Shown here piece by piece: positions 17,102 to 24,171 of a stretch of 38,329 nucleotides of DNA. The position numbers and the translations under genes are program-made. Position 1 is the stretch's first letter. Each line of letters begins with the position of its first letter. The notes below the pieces were generated by a model. The model was not told the origin of the DNA. It searched no databases and was given only the letters and a program-made list of their open reading frames with translations. Location of the stretch: contig CAJURF010000031.1 of the NCBI GenBank assembly GCA_910588825.1, forward strand, positions 1-38,329, given 5' to 3'. This stretch comes from an uncultured Lachnospiraceae bacterium (GTDB lineage: Bacteria; Bacillota; Clostridia; Lachnospirales; Lachnospiraceae).

Positions 17102-17250
17102 GGTCTGTACTCCACTTAGCGCGAGATTTGCGCCAAATTCGGTCAACATAGCCCGCTATGCCTCCCTCATTTGGCACAAATCTCCCATAGCATACCCTAT
17201 GGGTACTAAGTGGGTCATACATCTGGCAGAAACATTTTTAAGACACGCTC
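17102..17250 (+). repeat. MITE-like palindromic repeat, copy 1 (left end lost)
   Basis: This stretch matches 37750-37911 along its length, sharing for example CAACATAGCCCGCTATGCCT and GGGTACTAAGTGG. It ends in the terminal sequence TTTTAAGACACGCTC (17236-17250). The left terminal repeat found in the second copy is missing here. Inside are nested inverted repeats (CCACTTAG / CTAAGTGG, and AGATTTGCGCCAAAT / ATTTGGCACAAATCT with two mismatches), so a transcript would fold into a long stem. Short open frames in it on both strands are by-products. Bases 17017-17101 hold no gene. Confidence 0.85.
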
Positions 17251-17354
17251 TAGAGAGAATAGAAAGCATCTGCCGCGTGCTGGAATGCGGCGTAGATGAT
17301 ATCCTGGAATTTGACCTGGAAGAGGAAACTGATTGGAGTCTGGTGAAACTTTAG
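17251..17354 (+). pseudogene. XRE-type helix-turn-helix regulator, C-terminal tail
   Basis: Immediately after the repeat end, one frame reads RIESICRVLECGVDDILEFD, the usual last helix of small XRE/Cro-type (HTH_26-like) regulators, and stops at 17352-17354. The DNA-binding N-terminus is absent. The simplest reading is that the repeat inserted into, or replaced, the front of this gene. Confidence 0.55.
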
Positions 17355-17378
17355 GCATAAATAACACTACTCCGTATT

Positions 17379-18530
17379 TCATTCAATAACCGTAAACGAT
17401 TCACAAGATGACATAAAAGGCCTTTTCCCAGAAGACATTTCCCCAACAATTTCTATATGACAACCCCTTTCATGCGCTTTGATAGCCCTATCATATTCAT
17501 TTTTATTTAAATTGGCTGTAACTGTTTTAGGCTTATCATTTTCATCTAAATAAACAACTGTAATTTTTCCAATTTTCCGTTTCTGAACATCTGGTGAGGA
17601 TTCCAATTTTTTGATTCTACCAATAATTTTTGTGGATCTATTTGTTTCTTCTTTCAATTTCCCGATAGCAATTTCAATTGGTTGATAATAATCATGGGTA
17701 AGCAGTATTCTGTCTTCGGTGTAGCCAGTATTTTTTACAATCGGAGACCATTCAGCAATAAATTCCACATCTGCTCCATCCGAATCCAGATTAAGCCCTC
17801 CTAATGCTTCATAAAAATTTGCGCTTATAATTTTATCATTATCCTGCAATAACAATTTATCTAATTCTCCATTATCAATTTGATTTTTGATAAAAGAAAT
17901 ATTTTTCATAACGCGGCTTGTTACTTGACGTGTCAATGAATTTGCACACTGCTCTTCATCCGAAAAAATACTCAACTGTTTGTAATCTTCATTCTCATCA
18001 AGTTCTGCAAACGGGCATACAACTGATACGACATAGCTTCCTATTTCTGTCTGTCCAAATCTACAACTTGATAGGAATTCTAATACACAATCATCCATTC
18101 TTCCCTGATGATACTTTTTAGGATGCAAAATATCCAATGCTGTTGCAGCCAATAATTTCTTTGCACTTTCATACATACGAATCGCGTCATCAAAAAGAAT
18201 GTTTCCTGCCTCAACATCTTTTTTTTCTAAACGGATTTTTAAAATATCTGTATTTGGATTCAGCAGATACAGCAGAACCTGCTCAACAGATTTATTTTCA
18301 ACTTTTGCTACTGTCACAACTGCCTTATACATTGCTTCTTTATAGTCATTAAGTTTTTTTTCTGTGGGAATGACAACCTGAAAAAAATCATCATTTTTTT
18401 CATACTGAAAAATTTTTATATACTGTCTCTTGCTTTGAAACTGTACCCAGCCCATATCTTTCAAATACTTTGCAAATGCAAGTGGACTGATTTTTTCGGT
18501 CAAATCCATAAAATTAACAGAATATATCAT
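17379..18530 (-). CDS. Conserved protein of unknown function, partner of DUF4365 protein
   Basis: I do not recognise a named domain. The protein has 383 residues from ATG at 18530, chosen because GGGAGG lies seven bases upstream; GTG at 18536 is in frame but directly abuts that site. It has no signal peptide or membrane segment, so it is probably cytoplasmic. Visible features are a basic/aromatic N-terminus, a central segment FGQTEIGSYVVSVVCPFAEL, and a C-terminal beta-rich region with KITVVYLDENDKPKTV, YDRAIKAHERGCHIEIVGE and a final FTVIE strand, which looks like a small ligand- or nucleic-acid-binding barrel. I have a recollection of similar proteins in accessory islands but cannot name them. 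It is the second gene of a minus-strand pair with the DUF4365 gene and is visibly more AT-rich than its neighbours. Confidence 0.75.
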   Translation of the reverse strand: MIYSVNFMDLTEKISPLAFAKYLKDMGWVQFQSKRQYIKIFQYEKNDDFFQVVIPTEKKLNDYKEAMYKAVVTVAKVENKSVEQVLLYLLNPNTDILKIRLEKKDVEAGNILFDDAIRMYESAKKLLAATALDILHPKKYHQGRMDDCVLEFLSSCRFGQTEIGSYVVSVVCPFAELDENEDYKQLSIFSDEEQCANSLTRQVTSRVMKNISFIKNQIDNGELDKLLLQDNDKIISANFYEALGGLNLDSDGADVEFIAEWSPIVKNTGYTEDRILLTHDYYQPIEIAIGKLKEETNRSTKIIGRIKKLESSPDVQKRKIGKITVVYLDENDKPKTVTANLNKNEYDRAIKAHERGCHIEIVGEMSSGKRPFMSSCESFTVIE

Positions 18531-19035
18531 GGCCACTCCTCCCTTGCAATCATCTCCAGTATGTTCTGCAGACTTTCCACATTAATGACATTTTTTTATT
18601 GATTTTTACACTTACAGTTCCTTCATTGGATGATTCGGTTTCTTTTGAAAATTCTGCCCAATACATGCATCCCTTAATCAATAATTCATCTTCTGTCCAG
18701 TTAACCCACAATTTTTCTTCTTCAGGCAATATAAGCAGCCCCAATATAATCGGTGTAGTTGATGGAAGACATAAATCATTATAATTTTTTACCTTGAGTT
18801 TATATGTAAGCGTATCACCATGGTCAGTATACTGAGATGGCGAAGATGTGCATTTTAACTGGATTCGCAGTTCAGCGTTAAATTTTCTATTCCCGCCTAA
18901 TAAAATCCGCTTTTTTAAAATGCCATCTGTACTATCCGCATCATGCCTCACAATTTCATACGCTATGCCAGCATATGCACATAGAGCAGAAATATAACTT
19001 ATACTAATGTCTTCTTTGATTTGTGTTATCTGCAT
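18527..19035 (-). pseudogene. DUF4365-domain protein, frameshifted near its C-terminus
   Basis: The N-terminus (QIKEDISISYISALCAYAGI, then RHDADSTDGILKKR and LRIQLKCTSS) is the DUF4365 pattern, a family thought to have a nuclease-like (Mrr/PD-D/ExK-type) fold; D in STDGIL and QLK would be its active-site residues. The start is ATG at 19035, six bases after AGGAGG; the upstream in-frame ATG at 19050 overlaps the ribosome site. As written the frame stops at 18550. Near the C-terminus there is a run of seven A (coding strand, 18591-18597). Adding one A gives NVINVESLQNILEMIAREEW and a stop overlapping the next start as ATGA (18527-18530). The original gene therefore probably ended at 18527. The sequence may reflect a sequencing error, a real mutation or slippage. 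Confidence 0.75.
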
Positions 19036-19059
19036 AGCGTACCTCCTCATATAACGTTT

Positions 19060-19087
19060 ATTATATCATTTCTTCAAATTTCGTCCA
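19060..19087 (-). promoter_or_regulatory. Promoter of the DUF4365 module
   Basis: On the minus strand, TGGACG (19082-19087) and TATAAT (19060-19065) are separated by 16 bases, about 25 bases upstream of the ATG at 19035. Confidence 0.6.
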
Positions 19088-19263
19088 CCTAAATATCCAA
19101 AAAATTTATTGTTTATTTCTTTCCTTTTGTGTTCAATTTGGATAAAATATCATTAAATAGACTCAAACACCGCCTAAACACCATACACTTCCGAAGAATG
19201 ACCATTTTACCGCATTCTTCGGAACTTTCCACGTATGGAAGTCTTTCTTTTTTAAAGAAGAAA

Positions 19264-20058
19264 TCAAAGACAATTCTGAATTCCAAATTCTTTTTCCAGA
19301 CCTGCAGCCAATTCTTCTGGACTGTGGTAAGTCTCCTGTCTGATACAGCCGTTGTCACGGACGGTCAGTTCCATATCTGTCAACGCTTTACTGCCGTTTG
19401 GGGTACAGATATTGACCACTCGTTTTTGTGTGAACAGTACATCTGGGTGGGTGGCGCAGTAATAATTCATAATTTGGAAATCCACATTTCTGACAGGCAA
19501 ATTGCGGAATTGAAGAAGAGGTTTCCATGTATTGTCCTGCTGTCTGTCAATGCGGATATCCCTGTCCTGCATCAGATGTACCAGAAATGATTCTCCGGCA
19601 ATTGTCTGAGCTTTTTCCGATAATTCCAACAAGCCTTTTGGGCCCGGTCCGCCAAAGCCCACATCGCAATAATAACAATTCTTATCCATTGGCACTACAA
19701 TTCCCATGTGGCTCACAGGTGGTATATTCTCTCTGTTCCAGAGTACGCGGACAGCCACCGGATACCATGAGAAACCCAGCGCCTCCAGCAGATGGCCCAG
19801 CAGAGTATTCAGTTCAAAACAGTAACCGCCCCGTCGCTTTTCTACAATTTTTTCAAAAAGAGCGTCTTCCTCCAGAACGGGAATTCTGCCGGCGTCGAAC
19901 ACGTCCAGATTTTCGAAAGGAACATGTTCCAAATATCCACGGATTAAAACTTCCAGTGTCTGTGCATCCTTTTCCCCGGCTTTACTGCCGTTTGATTTCA
20001 ATGGGATGGTTTCGATTCCAATTCGTTTCAGCAAAGCCGCTGCCTTTTCCTGGTTCAT
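19264..20058 (-). CDS. Arylamine N-acetyltransferase
   Basis: This enzyme moves an acetyl group from acetyl-CoA to arylamines or hydrazines. The protein has 264 residues, near the family's usual 260-280. The catalytic triad is complete: Cys80 in RRGGYCFELN, His117 in VSHMGIVV and Asp132 in YYCDVGFGGPGP. The VPFENLD motif before the cysteine is also typical. ATG at 20058 is chosen because AGGAG lies eight bases upstream; the frame is open further up (to 20106) without a ribosome site. It is a single-gene unit on the minus strand. In gut bacteria such enzymes can act on drugs such as 5-aminosalicylate, but the natural substrate is not indicated here. Confidence 0.93.
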   Translation of the reverse strand: MNQEKAAALLKRIGIETIPLKSNGSKAGEKDAQTLEVLIRGYLEHVPFENLDVFDAGRIPVLEEDALFEKIVEKRRGGYCFELNTLLGHLLEALGFSWYPVAVRVLWNRENIPPVSHMGIVVPMDKNCYYCDVGFGGPGPKGLLELSEKAQTIAGESFLVHLMQDRDIRIDRQQDNTWKPLLQFRNLPVRNVDFQIMNYYCATHPDVLFTQKRVVNICTPNGSKALTDMELTVRDNGCIRQETYHSPEELAAGLEKEFGIQNCL

Positions 20059-20115
20059 TCTTTTGTCTCCTGTATTTTGAATATTAATTTGGTGACTTTC
20101 AATCAATAAATATAT

Positions 20116-20143
20116 AGTATATCTGGTTCCCTATAATTTGTAA
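20116..20143 (-). promoter_or_regulatory. Possible promoter of the N-acetyltransferase
   Basis: On the minus strand, TTACAA (20138-20143) and TATACT (20116-20121) are separated by 16 bases, about 60 bases before the start. Confidence 0.45.
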
Positions 20144-20166
20144 ATGCGCATTTTGCGTGAAAATGG

Positions 20167-20254
20167 ACGTATCTGCCTATACCCGAGGGCTGAATGATTT
20201 GCCGGCAGCTATGTGCTGTTTCAAGGAGATTTGCAAATCATTTGGCAGATACGT
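20167..20254. repeat. Nested palindromic element, possible structured RNA
   Basis: Two helices nest: an outer 11-bp pair (20167-20177 with 20244-20254) and an inner 10-bp pair (20193-20202 with 20233-20242), both perfect. A small hairpin CAGC/GCTG lies in the loop (20206-20218). It lies between two divergent promoters, upstream of the hisS-operon promoter, so it is not in that operon's leader. I do not recognise a known riboswitch or T-box. Confidence 0.6.
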
Positions 20255-20313
20255 ATGCGCTTGATTGTAACAGTGTTTATATGTGGCGGTTATACGGGAA
20301 ATGGGGCGGACAC

Positions 20314-20342
20314 TTGACACACTGTACCGCGAAAAGTATAAT
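20314..20342 (+). promoter_or_regulatory. Full-consensus promoter of the HD-GYP/hisS/aspS operon
   Basis: TTGACA (20314-20319) and TATAAT (20337-20342) are both perfect and are separated by 17 bases. Transcription should start near 20349, leaving a leader of about 130 bases before the start codon. No T-box or other known leader motif was seen in it. Confidence 0.9.
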
Positions 20343-20477
20343 AGTCCGTAGATGTCAGAGGGAACATGCATATGGGCAGACAGCGCAGAGGAAGTCTCAG
20401 ATGTATGCCGCGAGCAAAAGAGAAAAACATTTAAGATACTTGCGATGTACTGGCACATGGCTGTAAGGAGGTAGTCC

Positions 20478-21059
20478 ATGTCTGTAACAGAACGGGGACA
20501 GTCCGGGGAGAAGATTGACGGGTTTATATCGCTGGATTTGTCAAAAGAGTTGGAACACGCAATCCAGGTAAGTAATCTGGCCTATGAGGTGAGCCATGAA
20601 CTGAATCTGGAGGAAAATTATTGTTATGAACTGGCTGTGGCCGGAATGCTTCACGATATTGGAAAGCTGAAGCTGTCCAGCTGTTTTGAAGAAGATCAGG
20701 AGCCTCTGGTGATTGAGGAATTGAAATATGTGCGTACGCACCCTGCGCTGGGATACGAGGAACTGATCGGGCAGGGATATTCAGACAATATATTGAAAAG
20801 CATTTTGTATCACCATGAAAATTATGATGGAAGCGGTTATCCGGGGAATCTGCGGGGGGAGGAGATCCCTTTTGGGGCCAGGATACTCCGGGTGTGCGAT
20901 GTGTATTCCGCCCTCTGTGCGGACCGGCCGTATCGAAAAGCTTTTGAAAAAGAAGCGGCCATGGAGCAGATGATTAAGGATGTAAAATTATTTGATATGC
21001 AGATTTTTCTGGCTTTCCAGAGAGTTGCCCATGAAGATGTGGAGGAAGATAAAAGATGA
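20478..21059 (+). CDS. HD-GYP domain phosphohydrolase
   Basis: HD-GYP proteins are metal-dependent phosphodiesterases, often for cyclic-di-GMP. The 193 residues are almost entirely this domain, with no receiver or sensor part. Key residues are present: His59-Asp60 in MLHDIGK, His88 in RTHPALGYE, His112-His113 in YHHENYDGSGYP with the GYP at 120-122, and Asp141 in RVCDVYSALCADRPYR. The start at 20478 follows AAGGAGG. The end overlaps the hisS start by four bases (ATGA), so translation is coupled. Substrate cannot be told from the sequence. Its place in front of two tRNA synthetases is notable and could reflect nucleotide-signal control, but that is inference. Confidence 0.9.
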   Translation: MSVTERGQSGEKIDGFISLDLSKELEHAIQVSNLAYEVSHELNLEENYCYELAVAGMLHDIGKLKLSSCFEEDQEPLVIEELKYVRTHPALGYEELIGQGYSDNILKSILYHHENYDGSGYPGNLRGEEIPFGARILRVCDVYSALCADRPYRKAFEKEAAMEQMIKDVKLFDMQIFLAFQRVAHEDVEEDKR

Positions 21060-22306
21060 AGAAAAAACCGGTGACCGGTATGAGGGATATTCTGCCGGAG
21101 GAAATGGAAATCCGTAACTATGCCATGAATCTGATCAGGGAGACTTATGGCAGTTTCGGGTTTCTTCCCCTGGAGACCCCCTGTGTGGAACATATTGAAA
21201 ATTTGTCCAGCAATCAGGGCGGTGAGAATGAAAAATTGATTTTTAAGATTTTGAAGCGGGGAGAGAAGCTGAAGATTGACCAGGCACAGGGAGAGATGGA
21301 CCTGGTGGACGGGGGGCTGCGTTACGATTTGACACTGCCGCTGTCCCGTTATTATGCCAGCAATGCCAGCAAGCTGCCCGCGCCTTTTAAGGCCCTGCAG
21401 ATGGGAAATGTGTGGAGGGCGGACCGGCCCCAGAGAGGACGTTTCCGCCAGTTCATGCAATGTGATATCGACACATTGGGGGACCCCACCTGTCTGGCAG
21501 AGATTGAGCTGATTGCCGCCACCAGCACACTGCTGGGCAGACTGGGTTTTAAAGGATTTACCATACGTATCAATGACAGGAAGATCCTGAAAGCCATGGC
21601 CCGTTACAGCGGGTTCCCGGAAGAAAGTTTTGACACAGTGTTTATTATTTTGGACAAGATGGATAAGCTGGGAGTAGAAGGTGTGGTCCAGGAGCTGATA
21701 AACCAGGGATTTCCGGCAGAGGCTGCACATAAGTATATGGAGTTGTTTTCACAGGTGGACTCCAGTGTGGAAGGTGTGAGACGCTGCGGAGAGATTCTGG
21801 GGGATGTGTCAGATGCCGAGAGCATTGATAACCTGATTCACATAATGGAAAGTGTGGAAGCCGTACGGACAGCGGACTTTTCCATAAAATTTGACCCTGC
21901 GCTGGTGCGGGGGATGTCTTATTACACGGGACCTATTTTTGAAGTGTCTATTGACGGGTTCGGCGGTTCTGTGGGCGGCGGCGGACGCTATGATGAAATG
22001 ATCGGGAAATTTACGGGTCAGGATACCTGTGCATGTGGATTCTCCATTGGGTTTGAGAGAATTGTAATGCTGCTGATGGAACAAAAATTCCAGGTTCCGG
22101 CTGCCAGCAAGAAGATTGCCTGTCTCATTGAGAAGAACATGCCGTCTGAACGGATGCAGGAGATACTGAAGCAGGCACAGGCCCTTCGTGACGCGGGAAA
22201 CCAGGTAAATACAGCGGTTATGAAAAAAAATAAAAAATTCCAGAAAGAGCAGCTGAAAGAGGAAGGCTATGAAGAGATTCTGGAATTTTATCGGGAGGGA
22301 TTGTAA
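21056..22306 (+). CDS. hisS: Histidyl-tRNA synthetase
   Basis: This enzyme charges tRNA-His. The class II core is clear: the N-terminal GMRDILPEE, motif 2 around RPQRGRFRQFMQCDID, the histidine-specific RGMSYYTGPIFEV and motif 3 GGGGRYDEMIG near residue 308. The C-terminal anticodon-binding domain (about 340-416) is present but shorter than in E. coli HisRS, ending KNKKFQKEQLKEEG and a few more residues. The catalytic residues argue against the HisZ paralogue, which lacks catalytic signature sequence. It starts with ATG inside the end of the HD-GYP gene and is followed three bases later by aspS. Confidence 0.92.
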   Translation: MKKKPVTGMRDILPEEMEIRNYAMNLIRETYGSFGFLPLETPCVEHIENLSSNQGGENEKLIFKILKRGEKLKIDQAQGEMDLVDGGLRYDLTLPLSRYYASNASKLPAPFKALQMGNVWRADRPQRGRFRQFMQCDIDTLGDPTCLAEIELIAATSTLLGRLGFKGFTIRINDRKILKAMARYSGFPEESFDTVFIILDKMDKLGVEGVVQELINQGFPAEAAHKYMELFSQVDSSVEGVRRCGEILGDVSDAESIDNLIHIMESVEAVRTADFSIKFDPALVRGMSYYTGPIFEVSIDGFGGSVGGGGRYDEMIGKFTGQDTCACGFSIGFERIVMLLMEQKFQVPAASKKIACLIEKNMPSERMQEILKQAQALRDAGNQVNTAVMKKNKKFQKEQLKEEGYEEILEFYREGL

Positions 22307-22309
22307 AAA

Positions 22310-24097
22310 ATGGCGGAGACAATGCAGGGGCTGCACAGAAGCGCCAGGTGCGCGGAGATTGGAAAAGAAGCCATTGGCCAGGAAGTGACGCTGATGGGCT
22401 GGGTGCAGAAGAACAGAAACAAAGGCGGTATTATATTTGTAGACCTCAGGGACCGTTCCGGAGTGATGCAGTTGATTTTTGAAAACGGCAGTATTGACGA
22501 GGAAGGCTTTGAAAAGGCGGGAAAACTGCGCAGCGAATATGTGATCGCCGCCACAGGGACTGTGGAAGCCAGGTCTGGTGCGGTAAACGAAAATCTTGCC
22601 ACAGGGGAGATTGAGATCCGTGTGCACAGTCTCCGGATTTTGTCAGAGGCGGATACTCCTCCGTTTCCCATTGAAGAGGACAGCAAGACAAAAGAAGAGC
22701 TCAGACTGAAACATCGTTATCTGGACCTGCGCAGGCCGGATCTGCAAAAGAATCTGAAGATGAGAAGCCAGACAGCTGCATTGGTGAGAGAATATTTTAT
22801 CGGAGAGGGATTCCTGGAGATCGAAACCCCTATGCTCACCAAAAGTACGCCGGAAGGAGCCCGGGATTATCTGGTGCCCAGCCGGGTTCATCCGGGGACG
22901 TTCTATGCGCTGCCTCAGTCTCCGCAGATATTTAAGCAGCTGCTGATGTGCTCAGGATGTGACAGATATTTTCAGATTGCCCGGTGCTTCCGGGACGAGG
23001 ACCTGCGGGCAGACCGCCAGCCGGAATTTACTCAGATCGACCTGGAGATGTCCTTTGTGGATGTGGATGACGTGATTGATGTAAACGAGCGTCTGCTGGC
23101 AAAATTGTTCCGGGAAATGCTGGGAGTGGAAGTTTCCCTTCCCATTGCACGGATGACCTGGCAGGAGGCTATGGACCGTTTTGGCTCTGATAAGCCGGAT
23201 CTACGCTTTGGCATGGAGCTGCAGGACGTGACGGAAGTGGTAAAAGGATGTGGTTTTGCGGTATTCCAGAGCGCCATAGAGCAGGGAGGAAGCGTACGGG
23301 GTATTAATGCCAAAGGCCTTGGAGGCATGTCCCGGAAAAAGATTGATAAATTAGTGGATTTTGCCAAAGATTTCGGTGCGCGGGGTCTGGCATGGGCGGC
23401 TGTAGGGGAAGACGGCAGCATTAAATCTTCTTTTGCAAAATTTATGTCAGAGGAAGAGATGGGACGTTTGGTGGATGCCATGTCCGGGCAGCCAAAAGAC
23501 CTGCTGTTATTTGCGGCGGACAAAAACAAGGTTGTGTACGATGTGCTGGGGAATCTGCGGCTGGAACTGGCCAGACAGCAGGAGCTGCTGGACAAAAGAG
23601 AATACAAATTTGTCTGGATTACTGAGTTCCCTCTGCTGGAATGGTCGGAAGAAGAAAACCGTTATACTGCCATGCATCATCCGTTTACCATGCCTATGGA
23701 AGAGGATCTGGAATTTTTGGATACGAATCCTGGCAGAGTCCGGGCGAAGGCATACGATATTGTGCTGAACGGAACAGAGCTGGGCGGCGGAAGTGTCAGG
23801 ATTCATCAGAATCATATTCAGGAAAAAATGTTCCAAGTGCTGGGATTCACCAAAGAGGAGGCTTATGAGCAGTTTGGATTCCTGCTGCGTGCGTTCCAGT
23901 ACGGAGTTCCGCCCCATGCAGGGCTGGCTTATGGCCTGGACAGGCTGGTAATGCTTATGGCTGGGACCGACAGTATCCGAGATGTGATCGCGTTCCCGAA
24001 AGTGAAAGACGCCTCAGACCTGATGGCCGAGGCGCCCAGTGTGGTGGATGAGAAACAGCTGGAAGAGCTGCAGATTGCTCCAATGAAAAAAGAATAG
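22310..24097 (+). CDS. aspS: Aspartyl-tRNA synthetase
   Basis: This is the bacterial-type class IIb enzyme, 595 residues long. The N-terminal OB-fold anticodon-binding domain (LMGWVQKNRNKGGIIFVDLR) is followed by the class II core with motif 1 (FLEIETPMLTKSTPEGARDY), motif 2 (ARCFRDEDLRADRQPEFTQID) in part, and motif 3 (PPHAGLAYGLDRLVMLMAG). The GAD insertion domain typical of bacterial AspRS lies between them at about 285-425. It cannot be judged from sequence alone whether it also charges tRNA-Asn. It is the last gene of the HD-GYP/hisS/aspS operon. Confidence 0.97.
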   Translation: MAETMQGLHRSARCAEIGKEAIGQEVTLMGWVQKNRNKGGIIFVDLRDRSGVMQLIFENGSIDEEGFEKAGKLRSEYVIAATGTVEARSGAVNENLATGEIEIRVHSLRILSEADTPPFPIEEDSKTKEELRLKHRYLDLRRPDLQKNLKMRSQTAALVREYFIGEGFLEIETPMLTKSTPEGARDYLVPSRVHPGTFYALPQSPQIFKQLLMCSGCDRYFQIARCFRDEDLRADRQPEFTQIDLEMSFVDVDDVIDVNERLLAKLFREMLGVEVSLPIARMTWQEAMDRFGSDKPDLRFGMELQDVTEVVKGCGFAVFQSAIEQGGSVRGINAKGLGGMSRKKIDKLVDFAKDFGARGLAWAAVGEDGSIKSSFAKFMSEEEMGRLVDAMSGQPKDLLLFAADKNKVVYDVLGNLRLELARQQELLDKREYKFVWITEFPLLEWSEEENRYTAMHHPFTMPMEEDLEFLDTNPGRVRAKAYDIVLNGTELGGGSVRIHQNHIQEKMFQVLGFTKEEAYEQFGFLLRAFQYGVPPHAGLAYGLDRLVMLMAGTDSIRDVIAFPKVKDASDLMAEAPSVVDEKQLEELQIAPMKKE

Positions 24098-24110
24098 AAT
24101 GATTGTAAAA

Positions 24111-24162
24111 AACCTGCTTCTTTTTGCTTGCCGCAAAGATAGAAGCAGGTTTCTTCTTATTT
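24111..24162. terminator. Bidirectional terminator between aspS and the lipoprotein
   Basis: An 11-bp perfect stem (24111-24121 with 24141-24151) is followed by a T-rich stretch on the plus strand and by TTTTTT on the minus strand, serving both convergent genes. Confidence 0.88.
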
Positions 24163-24171
24163 TATAGTTCT

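Noticed and set aside
17100..17354. Open frame of 84 codons across repeat copy 1
   Set aside because: It is a by-product of the palindromic repeat joined to the tail of a broken regulator; the frame on the other strand also reads similarly in both repeat copies.
19191..19222. 10-bp perfect inverted repeat considered as a terminator of the N-acetyltransferase gene
   Set aside because: No T-run follows on either strand, so termination is unproven; it could equally be chance or part of an unknown site.
20194..20466. 90-codon open frame on the plus strand and 100-codon frame on the minus strand before the HD-GYP gene
   Set aside because: They run across the nested palindrome and the consensus promoter, and show no domain or ribosome site.
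20314..20477. T-box or other leader riboswitch before hisS/aspS
   Set aside because: The sequence TGTACCGCGA at 20324 recalls a T-box end, but it lies in the promoter spacer, upstream of the transcription start, and no GGTGG or specifier stem is present.
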